Shown here: positions 12,390 through 24,504 of the stretch, piece by piece
Numbering within the stretch: position 1 is the first letter of the stretch
Layout of the letters: each line of letters opens with the position of its first letter
Source of the DNA: Progne subis subis
Lineage: Eukaryota > Chordata > Aves > Passeriformes > Hirundinidae
DNA length: 64,000 nt
Assembly: GCA_022316685.1 (NCBI GenBank)
Contig: JAKJHU010000185.1
Coordinates: 248,001 to 312,000, forward strand
Reading direction: 5' to 3'
Translations under genes and position numbers: made by a program
The notes under the pieces: model-generated
What the model was told of the DNA's origin: nothing
The model's input: the letters and a program-made list of their open reading frames with translations, nothing else
Databases searched by the model: none

Positions 12390-15300
12390 CATTGATATAT
12401 GAAATTGCAAAGCATCAGTGAAATGAAAATCGGATTAGAATGACAACCTTCTAATGTGGTGGGTATTGTTTGGCTGCTTCAGGCTAACCTATTTTGAGGG
12501 GTTATTGTAGAAATAAGAACCACAGCAACTTTTAATAACACTTTCTGACTAAAAATTGTAAAGATCAGTGATTTTCAAAGTTACATGCTCCAGATTTTAT
12601 AACATAATTTTCAGGATTTCAAATAATATCATTGGAGAAAAAACAAAACCAAACACAAATAAATAGACAAAGTCAAGCCAAAAGTCTTTTTTTTTTTTTT
12701 CCCTTCCCCCCTCCCAAATCCTTTCTAAGAAAAATGAGGTTGTTTTTTTTTTTTCCTTACTGTTGGCAGCCCAGCTCTTCCCTTTGAAGCCACCCTCTAC
12801 TTTCAACCATAAATTACATATACAGCTTAGACAACTCTTCAGCAACACATGTATAATTAAAAGCATGTTGATTTTTTTTTTTTTTAATTTTAAAAATATA
12901 AGTTATTTGCTTAGTCTTTCTTATATTCTCAAGTGTTCCTTGAAGAGCCATTTTTTGGAGATACTCGCTTTCTTTACAGGTAACAAAAAGGATAAGTAGA
13001 TCAATGAGTTTTTCACCTTAACTGGTCATTCCTTCTCCTCCTAGACAAGGCAGCTATGTCATGCACCTGGTGAATGTAACCATTTTTGGAAAGATGAACA
13101 TTCTTCCCACGGGCTCCCTTCCAGTACTTATGACAACACGACAAATCCACAGGGCTGTTCTTTGAAATTTTAGCAGTTTATGTAAGTTTGTAGAGGGACC
13201 ACAGTGAAATCAATCATTTTTTAATTACAAGAAAAGCAACTTTAAATATGAATTTTGCATCCCTTAAACAATGTTGCATTCAAAATGTGTGCGGTAGGTA
13301 AGGCTAAGAATTTCTTGTTAGCGCAATTGAAATAATGAGTTTAACCACTCTTAGTCCAGAAGAAGTATAATAATGCAGTTAGGAATTTGGGTGCATTTAC
13401 TGTTTCTAACCCTTTTGCTGGTGCTGTGATCTTCTTTTTCCCCCCAGGACCCAAGGCCAGGGGATTCCTGCTGGTGCTGTCAGAAAGAGTATCATGGTGA
13501 GTTGGCAGCATATGGAGTCCTTTACAAGGAGGAATACTGGGTTGTTTATGTCAACAGTTTCTTCTTCTTCCCTCTGGGATTCATTCAGGATCATTTTAAT
13601 ATTTGCTAATGTGTTTTTATACCTTCTTCTTTCTTCATTGACCAGCAGCTCCATGTAACTTTTGAATTTGCTACATATACTGCCTTGTACTTTTGTTACA
13701 TACTAGTTCTTCATTCTCTTTGTTGCCCCTAAAACCAGATTTTTTTCCAGCTCAGGGCTGGCTGAATTTCTTTAGGGAACCATGGACGAGTTGTTAATGG
13801 TGTGAAGTGTCTATGCCTGTTCCCCATCTCCATCCTGCCTTATGGCCTGTTTCTAGATACAGACATGACGTGCTGCAGGGCTGTGCTGCTACTGCAGCAA
13901 GGTACTTTATTCACTGCTAACATTCTTTTGTTGTTGTTTTTAAGATGTTATTTTTTAATTTATTTTACCACACAGTAATATCTGAGACATCATAAAATTT
14001 ATATACTCTAGGAAATAATTGTGTCTTAATGTTTTGATCATTCAGTTTCAAAACAGACATGATCAAAGTAACCTCTAGTTTGGAGGTGGTTTTACATTTT
14101 ACATTTAGTAAAGAATCTGGGCATGTAAATTTAGATTTACAGTTAAGCATCCTAATGAAAGTAGCATTATCTTCAGAGCCTGAATACAGGCTATTCCTGT
14201 GATACCCCATCTTGATGTCTTAGATGACTCTGGGCTTATTTTGTGTCATGACCAATAATGCTGTTCTCAGTTGTGGGTCCTGACTTGCCCATTAATGATA
14301 TCATTCCTGTCCAGAGGTTATGCAAGTCTCTAAGTAATTGCTTTTGCAATTACTCTTGGGCTATTTTGAAGGACTGAGAGTAGTTTCCAAGGAGAAAAAC
14401 AAGTAATTTTGAAGTGGGCAGTGGATTCAGGGCTGAATGAGAAGAACTATTGAAGCTAATTAAAGACTTTTTTTTTTTTTTTAATGGTTTTAGGAGAACT
14501 TAATATTAAAAATGAGGGGGAAACTATGTAGATATATTGGGAAGCAAAACTCTATTGTAATTACCAATACAATGGAGCTGATTTTTCAACCTCCCGTCAT
14601 TTAAAATTACAAAATCACTTGTATTTTCCTGCTTAGTTGCCTGTGTATCCATGGATAATTTAGCTAGCTTGCTGCACATGGACAAACACTGTCCTTTACC
14701 TACAATAAGTTGTCTTAACCGTGGCCATAACTTTACCTGTGCGTCAGGAGGCGATGATGACCCAGCTGTAGAAATTCTGTCTCACCCTTTCTCTGTCAAG
14801 AGACTTTTGACAGGAACATAATATTCCCTTCAAAATCAGTTTGTTCCTTTGCCTTTTTTTCAAATATTCCATTTATTTGATTCTTCTTCCTCCAAACAGT
14901 CTTCAGCCACGCAGACTGATTAGATCCTAATTCTTTTGGCATGCTGTCAACTTGTCCTAGTCAGAATAACTATTAGGCCTTTGCTTTCCTGCTCCTCTGC
15001 AATTTTGTTTCCTTTTCTGTGCTTCACATCTTTTCTTTGTGATTTTCACCTATTTTGCCTGAAGCTGTCTTCTGACAATATGCTACCACCTCTCTCTGTG
15101 AATTTGTTCTTTGCCTGCCCAAGTAATTTATTTATGTGTTAGCTTCCTCTTCACCATTATCCGGGCTGTGTGACTTTCTGTGAATTGCTTTTCAGAGTGC
15201 CTCCAATCCCTAGTATGTTATTAACAATTTGAAACAGAAGGCCCTTTGAAGCTTCTAATGCAACAACTTAATCATGCTGATGGTGTGTTTTTTAATGACT

Positions 15301-15947
15301 GAAATGCCTCATGTGTGCACACTGAGAGAACACCTTGCATGTGCCCCCAGCAGCCGTGGAGAAGAATACAGACTTCAGTAAGATTTAGGTTTCTTTCCCC
15401 TTGGCAGGTAAGTGACATATTTAGATTACGTGACAAATTGAATAAAAATCAGCCCTTGGAATATTGTGTTCTACTCCTGCATTTTCATTTTATGTATTGG
15501 GGCACACAAACGCATACACACACAAAACAAATTAGAAAAAAACCACCAAACCATAAGACATGCTGTTCAATTGAAACAGCCCTTCAAAGCCTGGTATTTA
15601 GATGTGACATAAATTTCATCCCACGGCTTGTCCCTAAACTCCAGAAATAAATGGAGAATCATATGCAATCCAGGATAGGGTTTCTGTTCTTTTCTATTAG
15701 TTCTTCTGTAGAAAGAAAGAGTGATGAAGGCAGACAGTAGAAATTCAACAGCAGCAAGATCAAAACAACCCTATCTTAATTCCCTCTGCACCTCACAGAA
15801 AACTGAAATGTTAGATTGTTAGATGGAATTGCTCACTCTGACATACATAATCTTGATGGCATGTTAATTATGGTATCCTAGAAAACTGGTGATTCCTGAA
15901 TTTCTTAGGCTTTTTGTAACCAGAAATTCTAGTTACTAGATGCCATC
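12390..15947. other. Non-coding stretch
   Basis: No gene is recognised. It contains poly-T runs (about 12687-12700, 12743-12754, 12871-12885, 14468-14482) and one exon-like segment listed separately (13448-13496). The minus-strand frame across 13406-13654 has a charged N-terminal part but no family resemblance. Confidence 0.5.
13448..13496 (+). other. Exon-like segment, cysteine-rich frame
   Basis: A strong pyrimidine tract and acceptor (TCTTCTTTTTCCCCCCCAG) end at 13447, and a consensus donor (CATG/GTGAGT) starts at 13497. The 49-base segment is open when read from its first base, giving DPRPGDSCWCCQKEYH. It has no known family. The GCTGGTGCTGT motif occurs both just before the tract and inside the segment, which may reflect a local duplication. 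It could be a pseudo-exon. Confidence 0.18.
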
Positions 15948-16036
15948 TGGGGGTTGGTTTTGTTTTTTGGTGGTGTTTTTTTTTGGTGGTGTTTTTCTTT
16001 TTTTTTGTGTGTGTTTTTTGTTTTCTTCTTTGTTTA
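15948..16036 (+). repeat. T/G-rich low-complexity tract
   Basis: The plus strand is nearly all T and G with GGTGGTG blocks between T runs, followed by a short TTTGTTTAAAAAG end. It is the same kind of simple sequence as at 12301 and 61518. Confidence 0.9.
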
Positions 16037-17986
16037 AAAAGAAAAACAAACTGGGGGAGTCTGATTTCATGTGTGCTACCTTTCTAGTAGAAACCATCTA
16101 AGTACCACACATAGGAACACAATTTTGAACAATATTGGTAAGTTTTGTATGGGCTTTTTCCGCTTACCTATAAAGTGATTACTCTGGGCCAGATGCTCTG
16201 TTTGTATATCTGTTAATACAAAAAGAAGTAATTTTGTCTTCTGTATTTTGTTTTTCCTCTGTGCAATGGTCTGGAGAGACAGGGAAGGCTTGACCCTGAG
16301 GCAGGTGCTAGCCCAAAGCTGTAGATCATGAGACCATACTCCTTAGAAGGCAACAGCCTGGAGCAGGTAAGAAATGTTTCCTGCAGCTTTGCAAAAAACC
16401 ATTTTTTTAAAATCCTGTGTGAAAATATTTCTGATGTATTGATTTTACAGATAAGGTTGTGAAAGATTATGTCCACTATTGTTGCATAAAAGGATGAGAG
16501 CCATGTTTATCTCTCTCCATCACCCTTTCAGGGACCTCTGTATCTATTTGAGGCATAGCAGTAGCAGCTAAGTGCCTGGACTTTGATCGTGGAGTTTCCA
16601 GGGAGTCTTGGTTATTTTTCTTGAATATAGGCTTCACTAAAATCAGTTGCATCTTTGTCACCTCCACACCAGGCCCTAAAGTACTTTCTGCAGAGCTCAT
16701 TGCATGGTGAATGTTAAATTAGAACTCTATAAACTTAATTTTCTTCCAGTGCTTCATTGGCTTCCAAGTGTAATTCTTGATATTGATTTTAACTTATACT
16801 TAACTTTTATGGTGATAGACATGCGTACTTAAGAGGCTGCTACTTCTTCTCTGCTGTGAAAGCTGACCTGACTATTGGATTTTAACCAGTGGAAGAAGCA
16901 AGATTCCCTTCTCTGGAAGACATGTAAAGAATTAACATAGTAAATTAAAGCTCCAAAGACATTCTGCATAGCCTGTCTTCCGAGGTTTCTATAGGTGAAC
17001 TGGAAGACATCTGTTGAATGACAGCCATTACTGGACTGATCTAGCATTTATTATTCCTTTTTCAAACATAGATTTTATTACTGAGGTGTATTTTAATATG
17101 TATTCTCACGATACACATGGATTTTGCAAGACACAGGAAACAGCAGGCAAGAATGCACCACTATTTTCTGTTCATGCTCAATCATTCCTCCTCTTGATGA
17201 CAGTGTCAAGAGAGCACTTGCAATGACCCTTTAATAATTTTTATCTATGGGCTTTTCAAGCATATTTGGGAAGTTTTTTCATGTTGAAAATGCTAATGCT
17301 TTGGTTTTCCTCCCATTTTTTCCCCCCAAATTTAGTGTTGAAATTGTTCAGATATGTTTTGATTTTGATAAGAACTTTTAAAAATACTTTAAATGACTCT
17401 GACTCCATTCAATGATTATTTCTGTCATCATCTTTCTCCAAACTAAAATTTAATTTTCTATTTTTAGAATGCAGACCACTGTGTGACCTTTAGGTGCCAT
17501 CTGGTGTCGAGCTTTAGCTCCAGGAGCACAGTGCACATTGGGTGACTTTCTGGATCACAAGAAAGGAACTGGTGACCCTTGAGTTAGTTAGAATTCATTG
17601 ATGTGGTATCCTCATGCGCATATTTAAGTCAGAGTAAGAGTAGTCATTCTTCTTTTAGTCCCATTTTCTTTCATTCCCTTTATTCCTAAAGAAATTCTGT
17701 TTTTTTATTTTAAACTTTGTTAGGGTTTTCTGGGACACGTGACTCTTAGGAGAGCAGTCAGAGCTGCAAATTTCCCAGCAGTGGAATTTTTAAATGATGT
17801 ATGTACTTCAGATGAAGTTATTACCAAGTGATAAATATTTTACAGTTTTCATTTATTTTCATTATGAATAGTGCTAGACCTATTGTTGTCTAATGCAGAT
17901 CGGCTTGAAATGTCATAAGGAACCTGAACACATAAAAAGACTGACATACAGTTGTGATTTATGATTTAAAGATGAATAAATAAATC
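16037..17986. other. Unassigned stretch
   Basis: I see no gene, repeat family or RNA. Short open frames on the minus strand (16213-16476 and 16476-16700) abut but lack any recognisable product. Confidence 0.5.
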
Positions 17987-18034
17987 ACTAGTGAGATTTT
18001 CACGAAAATTTTCGTGAAAACTGTTTCTACTAGG
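17987..18034. repeat. Palindrome with 24-base perfect core
   Basis: Bases 17997-18020 form a perfect 24-base palindrome with half-site TTTTCACGAAAA. Outside it, ACTAGT (17987-17992) and TACTAG (18028-18033) extend the symmetry imperfectly. The core has a central AATT and two CACGAAAA/TTTTCGTG arms. It may form a hairpin or cruciform, or may be a dimeric protein-binding site. No function is shown. Confidence 0.85.
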
Positions 18035-18063
18035 GAAAGCAGATTTTGGGTAACTGTGGGTAA

Positions 18064-18090
18064 ATACAGAAATTACAGTAATTTCTGTAT
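18064..18090. repeat. Perfect inverted repeat, 13-base arms
   Basis: Arms ATACAGAAATTAC and GTAATTTCTGTAT are exact complements separated by a single A at 18077. It lies only 30 bases from the palindrome ending near 18034. A short variant of the right part (GGTAATGTATGGTAAAT) follows directly. Confidence 0.85.
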
Positions 18091-19432
18091 GGTAATGTAT
18101 GGTAAATATTATAATCTCCCAGTCTGGAGGATAATAATCAAAATATGAAAGTTAATATATTTTTCTGTAGAATGTTGTGAAATTGTTGTAGCCATAAATT
18201 ATCAATAGAGAGATTCCATGCTTCCTCCAAAGGCAGCTCTTGAATCAGACAGCCTTCAGGCTGCAAGGAAAAATGAGTAAGGCTTCCCTCCTACGCTGCC
18301 TAATATGATTAATAAAAATTATATATTCCTAAGGCTTTTTTTTTTTTTTTTAATCACTGTAAGTTAGCATTGAGTGTTTGGTTAAAAAAATTTTTCTGCT
18401 GGTGTATGCTACTGCAGCAGTAGTTGGTTTCTGGGAAGCAGGAAGATTTCCAGCTACATAATGCCTTCTTCTTTTCCAGAAACTCGGGGTTGCAAAGGGG
18501 TGTCCCTATCCACTGCAGTGATCTTTCTTAATTTGTGCTATAACTGAGAAGATTTTTGGCATGTGGCTGAATGAAACATAGAAAGTAGAAATGAAAAGCA
18601 TATTCAATACTTTAAAATGTTAAGACAATACTTCATTAGGAAAAAAAAAAAAATGCAGTTCTAATAAGAAGAATCAAGCCACTCTAGAAAAAGCAGCAGA
18701 GAGAAATGTAATTAAAACTCTGTAGCAGTTTCCTTTCTGACATTGTTTTCACTTTTCTGCAAATTTGACATTTTCTGTTCTTATTTCCTTCTCAAAATTA
18801 CTTTTTTTTTTTATTATGGTAAGCATTAAATAATGATAAGGAATTGAATTTTGCTAGTAAAGGGAATGAATAGAGTAATGACAAAAAAAAAAAAAGTCAT
18901 AAGAAAGCACAAAAATACATAGAATCCTGTAACACTTTTTGCATAATGCTGGGTTTTTTTCTTCTTGTTTCTAAAAGTTTATTGTTTAAAATGTTCTAGT
19001 GACCATTGATTCACCCCTTTCCGAAAGACTGAACAGGTCTTCCTATTGTTGCTAACCAGTCCAGTTCAGTCACATGAATCCAGTTTTTTACTGCCACAAG
19101 TGCTATCTTAAGAAAATATATATTATGCATAGATTAGATAACCAAACTGCTAAATCTGTACTGCATTAGCAACATCTGTGTTGCCACTTACCCAGCAGAC
19201 ACAGATTTTTAAAACTGGGTTTTCTTTACAAAGGGGCATGCTGAGATTCTTATCCAGGCAACAAAGTAAAGCAAGTAAACTTCACATGACAAGAGTCCTG
19301 AAGTATATCGAACAATTTTAATTTTTTTTTTTTAAGTTTTCCTCTCATTAACTAATCAAGAAATAGTGGGAATATTGCAAACCATTACATGGGCGATGAA
19401 CGGTTCATAAATCGAGATGAGCCTTTGAGTTA

Positions 19433-19468
19433 TTTTCAGGCAAAACTTACCCAAATTTTGCCTGAAAA
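19433..19468. repeat. Hairpin, 13-base perfect stem
   Basis: TTTTCAGGCAAAA (19433-19445) and its exact complement TTTTGCCTGAAAA (19456-19468) flank a 10-base loop. It is too short to be called a microRNA precursor. Confidence 0.8.
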
Positions 19469-21609
19469 ATTATGATTATGCTATTTCAGAGGCTGTACTT
19501 GCCAAAACATCAGCTGAAGCGAGAAGCTGCATCTTGGTGTAAGCAGACCTGCTGGATGCCTGAGTGACTACCAAATTAAAACGAGCTGTAAATGATAATT
19601 TTGGTCGATGGGTGGATTTCTTCTGCTCTATGTGTGTCATGAATGGCTGATGGAGAGCCTCAAGCTAGGTGGAGCTTAATAGAAATCCATGAATATGAGA
19701 AAAATGTAGAAAAATTAACAGGTTTTGGTGAAACAGGCAAGAATTCTCTGAACATAATTGAAAATATATTTAAATTATGTTTTCTAACGAAGGAGATTTT
19801 AAACTGGTCTGGTTAAACTCCGTCTATCAGGAGTGAGAGTACATCAAAAGCTGTGCTGGGCTGAGGAGACTGTCACTGTGGGTTGGTGTTCTGCCCTGTT
19901 TCTACTTGCCATTACTCCTTTTACTTTTTTTGGTTTCGTTGTTGAATTCCTTAAACTGACAGTCCACTTTAAATGCCAAACGACAGAGAGGAAACATATA
20001 AATATTTCTATTCATAAATCCCCTGTTGAGAGGTAGGCCATGCTTCAAAGCCTGAGGATTTCTGATTTGCTGTTCACATTGCAGTGTGAGAGGCTAGATG
20101 TAAGGCTAGCACCAATGATTTTCTTATACAACTCACCTACCTGCCATTTAATTTACATTTCTGAAAATCAGATATTGTATTTCTTCTGTACCACCCAAAG
20201 CTGTCCTGAGTCTCGGTCATTGCTTGCCAATGCTCTATTTACCATTGGGCATAAATGGCAATTTCTGAAACACCTTCAGTAAAGTAAAAGATAACATTAT
20301 GAGAGCCTTCATATCTATGAATAGTTATTATGAGTTCATTTATGCTGTTACAGCACAAGAGAAAATGTCTTTGTTATCATCAGTTACATACATTAGAATT
20401 CCTGATGTAATGTATAGGCAGCTGCAAATGAAAATACTGGAAACCCCCACAGTTGTCACAGGCTAATCCAGTAGATAAGCATCAGAGGAATTGCAGAATT
20501 GCCAGTGAATGCAACACAAAGGACACAGTAGCATTTCATTATGGAAAAAATGGCATAAGGTCCATGCAATAAGCAGAGGATTAGAAAGAGACATTGTAGA
20601 CTAGACCTTAGCTATAGCAGCAATTTGACAGAGGAGATATTCCACTAAGATCTACGAGATGTTTTTTATCACCTTTTGACACAAGACCCAATTTTTAAGA
20701 TCAATGCAATCTTAAGGTTTAATGCAGTCATGTACAAAGTATGATGTTATTGAAAAGCAAGGAAAATGTGATTATGCCTGCTAAAATGAATCACTTTACT
20801 TAAAGGAATTTTGAGTATTTTTAAAAGTGGCCTAGGACATTGCTTAAAGAAATCTTAGGTATTTAAAATTCTCATTTAAGAGTATAAATCTGAGGAATGA
20901 AGATATTACTGATCTCCTGAAAATATCACTTTACTCATTCAGAACACTTGGTTTAAAAACAAAATCCAAAACCTGTGTTCCTTAGCATGATAACTTGGCT
21001 AAAAAGGTAGTTATTAATAAAATAAGAATTTGTATGGAAATTTTCCCCTCCTTTCCAGAATTGCATTTAAGTGGTTTTACATGATTCATTTACTAATACT
21101 ATTTGTTAGGGAAGGTAGTGAAAGCAAAGGTTGTATAAACAATTTGTTCTTGATCATTTTTGATGCTGAAGTATTTCTCTAAGAGCCATTTAAATCTGCC
21201 AGCTCCATGTGTTCCTCCAATTTCTCATTTTTCAGAAGTATGAGTGGATAATGAAACTACATAATGAAAAAAAAAAAAAATCCACAGTGTTAACAGCTAG
21301 AAATTCTTATTGCAAATGCAAATAGGAAACCTGTTGTCTATTTGATTTATTGTTGCAAATATATGCAATGGAAAGCATAAATGTTTCTAGTACATAAATT
21401 GCCTTCTTCCTGTGAGGCTTTCTGTAGCATTACTCCTGATGTACCACCAAGCATTCAAGCCACCAGTTCTGTTGAAGTCCATTAGAAATTTCACTTCATA
21501 TAATGCATTTCACTATTATAGCAAAAGTCTTACTCCCAAGAGTGAGCACTGTAATACATTTTTATTACGTAATTGTCCACAGCATGGAGAACACCTGTTA
21601 GCTAAATCT

Positions 21610-21663
21610 GGTTTAGTACAATGCTGCTATGTAAATGGTTTAGTACAATGCTGCAATGTAAAA
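21610..21663 (+). repeat. Tandem duplication of a 27-base unit
   Basis: Two adjacent 27-base copies both start with GGTTTAGTACAATGCTGC; they differ by one internal T/A change and at the last base. The unit length is a multiple of three, so an open frame runs through it, but that frame has no recognisable product. The low divergence suggests a fairly recent local duplication. Confidence 0.85.
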
Positions 21664-23074
21664 TACAACACTGTATAAAGTAGTTACGAAGTAAAGTAAG
21701 AAGTTCATTTGCATTTGTGTATATATGCATGAGATTTTACTGTAGTACACTTTGATGATATTCTTTTCTCCTACTGCAAATCTCGCTCTGTATGTATCAA
21801 AGACACATTTTTGGCTTGCATGCGGTTTACGACACTGATCTTTCCATGGAAAGGAAATATTAGAATAATGGCAGTTATTCTGTGAGAGCCCACAGATGCA
21901 TACTAGCACTCTTGTGGTCAAACTGCATCCAGCACTTGGATTGTTACTACATCTAGCACCTTTTATGAAACCTGAATTTTGAAAGTTTTACTGGTAAATA
22001 TTTCTAAAGATTACTATGTACAACTGGAATAACTGCAATTGCTGCTTCATAACATACCCACAGTGTAATTACCGGTGTAATTTCATAATATAGTCTAAAG
22101 GTTTTTTTATATCACTCAAGATCTTTTCTGTTAAGTTCCTCTAAATTTTCATGCTTGAATGAAAAAATTAACATCATTCATCCTGAGTTGTCACATATTT
22201 AAGTCATATAAGCAGATGTCATTTGAATGCATAGATGTCAGAATAATTATAAGGAAGACTGGAGTACCATTTTTTTTTTTTTTTAATAGGAAAATGTTTC
22301 TGCTGGGGAATCCTTCAAACAACATATTAGATGGAGCTCTTTCAGAACAGAATATAGGGTTCCTGTTCATGTTTTTTCACAGGTAAAAAAGAGTTACTCT
22401 ATCTCACATCTTGTGTTTACGTAAAAAGATGTTAAAAAACACCAAGAACCCCCTGATCATGCAGCTGGGAAAAAAACAAAACAAAAACAACAACACACAC
22501 AAAAAAAAGGACAGTTGTATTTCAGAGTTTTGGCAAGCTTCTAAATAAAGAGAATTAAGTTTATATATTTAAAAACTCAAATGACCATTTTTTCTAAGTT
22601 GGTTGATCTTTATGACCTTGTTTGTGCTAAATATGGGTCTATCTGCAAGGGATGGCATAATTTTATACTCTATGGGCTTAAATTAAGTGCCAGAGAGCTT
22701 CAAAAGCCATTTTAATTGCTAAAATGAAAAGATAACACACATCAAAGCATCTTTATTTTTTTCACATCGATGCCTACGTATCTTTTTTAGTATCCATTTG
22801 GAGCTGTTACTTAGGCTTCACTCTTATTATGGCATCCCTGTATTGTCTTATTTTTTTAAAGACTGCATCATCACAGTTTCAGGAGGGAAGAGAAATTGAG
22901 AATGAAATTGGCTTTGAATCACTGCAATGTCTGGGTTTACATGATGCTTTTTCATTCCTGTTTTTCTCCCTATGCTGCTAAGGCTGTATATTCCTTGGAC
23001 TGGAGACCCAGTGGTGCTTTCTGCTCAAGCCTTTGGCCTAATGCAGGATATTTCCAAAAAGGAGCATGGTCAGG

Positions 23075-23508
23075 TGCGACGGTTCTGGCTTCTTTTTCTC
23101 TGCCCAGGTCGGGATTAATACACAGGAGTCGCAGTTTGTGTTTGGACTTGGATGCTTATTATTTATCTATTTACACACTTGGGAGCCGTGAGCTCTAACT
23201 AGCAAGTTAGAAAATGAAAGTAAAATGAAGTACCTCTAACTCTTTCCAAGGTTATTTAAGTGCTAATTACCCCGTGATGAGGTGATACCATATTATTTGT
23301 ATTTCTGACCCAATAATGACCACCTAAGGCCTGCAATGTAGACCTTTTTCACTCAATTACAGAAGACCACCAAACCCATGAAGAGGAAGGAAGAAGAAGG
23401 TGAAGAAGGAGGACATAGACAACACCTCAATCCTCCATATTGCTTCACATGTATTACTGTTTACTAAAACCTTAAAATCCCTGCTCTCTTACAATCCATC
23501 CTCCCACA
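23075..23508 (-). mobile_element. Probable solo LTR of an avian endogenous retrovirus
   Basis: The segment runs from TGCGACGGTTCTGGC to CCATCCTCCCACA, so it has the TG...CA ends of an LTR. Read on the minus strand it starts TGTGGGAGGATGGATTGTAA and has a TATA-like CTTAAATAACC (near 23250), a poly-A-signal-like AAATAATAAG (near 23160), and a tail GGGCAGAG...CCAGAACCGTCGCA. Its order and wording resemble an LTR family that I remember as common in songbird genomes. The length of 434 bases suits an LTR. No flanking direct target duplication is visible; instead GTCAGGTG and CACCTGAC at the two edges are inverted copies. No retroviral genes sit beside it. Confidence 0.5.
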
Positions 23509-23545
23509 CCTGACTGTTGGGAGGATGGATTGTAAGAGAATAGGG
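23479..23545. repeat. Strong inverted repeat at the LTR edge
   Basis: The left arm 23485-23506 and right arm 23518-23539 are exact 22-base complements with an 11-base loop (CACCTGACTGT). Symmetry continues outward with two mismatches to CCCT (23479-23482) and AGGG (23542-23545). The left arm is the terminal part of the proposed minus-strand LTR, and the right arm is the same edge in the opposite orientation. The match stops abruptly after about 30 bases, so the right arm is not a second full LTR of that type. Confidence 0.9.
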
Positions 23546-24460
23546 ATAGCACTGAAGGCAATCTCCCGCATGAATTGCCCCTGTACTGATTGCCAAAGAG
23601 TGGGAAGAGCCTTGCCCTTCGTGAGGTCACAGTCTGTATCCAATGAGAAGGGTTGTCAGAAAAGAGTGTATTGGCTGACTGAGAGGGACTTGGAGCCTGC
23701 TGACTTTGCTGTGAGGAGGAAGGGTCAAGCAGTCCTGCAAGGGGCAGGTAAGGTAAGATGATGTATGTGGGACATACAGGTTTGGGCAGCTGTGTAAGGG
23801 ATAGGAAGGAGTTAGACAGTCCTGCAGAGAAAAGGCTTAGGAAAGGCTGCAGGGAGGAAGTCTGTGTTGTGTGGAGCTGCCCATGGAAGGGGTACCGAGA
23901 AAAGGTCAGTGCACTCTGAGGTTACTGACTAGCTGATGGTTGGAGCCTTCTTGGGCATCAGTCATACCTCCTGTGTCAGTCAGGCACTCACCTCATGCAC
24001 GGTGTCAGTGGATCCCAGTCACGGTGCCACGGGTACCTTGTTTAGCAAGTGTATGTAAATGGGAATTTGTAAAAAATTAAGCAGTCTTAATAACCTCTAC
24101 CTGAGCCTCTTGAAGCTCTCTCATTAGCAGACAAAGTAAAAACTGTTGTCTCTGCACTCCCAATGCTCTACAGTTACAAGAGATCCTTCTGGAACAGATT
24201 AAGTAATGCCCAAATTCTTTATAAATTTCAACAATGCCAAAGATCCTTTGGAAGGCTTTTTAGCACCCTTCCAACTTTTGGATTGTAATATTTGTGTATG
24301 TGTGCATATGCATAAATAAAAACAAATTTTCAAAAGAGCTATTTATTACTGCCAGTAATGTAATTATGAAGATTCAAATATTACTTAGGAAAAAGGGAAA
24401 GAGCAGACTACTTTTACCATGAGTTCATACTAGTTATAAGATGTGTGATTAGGTCTTCCT

Positions 24461-24461
<1 letters not shown>
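23546..24461. other. Unassigned, relatively G-rich block then AT-rich DNA
   Basis: The first 480 bases or so (to about 24035) are purine-rich on the plus strand and noticeably richer in G than the neighbouring DNA. The block holds CCTGCAAGGGGCAGGTAAGG and other CAG/GTAAG-like donor motifs, but no acceptor that I trust. It may be part of the same transposon cluster as the LTR at 23075-23508 or the internal remains of another element. No retroviral protein motif is seen. The remaining part to 24461 has no feature. Confidence 0.4.

Positions 24462-24502
<41 letters not shown>
24462..24502 (+). repeat. 41-base A run
   Basis: An uninterrupted run of A from 24462 to 24502. It directly abuts the LTR fragment on its right. 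It could be a retroposition tail or a simple expansion; the sequence on its left (AGGTCTTCCTC) matches no retroposon that I know. Confidence 0.95.

Positions 24503-24504
<2 letters not shown>

Larger units (their letters stand above)
18091..23074. other. Non-coding AT-rich stretch
   Basis: No gene is recognised. It holds poly-T runs (about 18338-18352 and 22270-22284), poly-A runs (about 18641-18653 and 21267-21280), an A/C-rich run at 22469-22510, a hairpin at 19433-19468 and a tandem duplication at 21610-21663, the last two listed separately. Confidence 0.5.

Noticed and set aside
12205..12402. Phenylalanine/valine-rich frame
   Set aside because: It translates a T/G simple tract.
23479..23545. 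Hairpin as a microRNA precursor
   Set aside because: The stem is shorter than usual and almost perfectly paired, and it is better explained as an inverted LTR edge.
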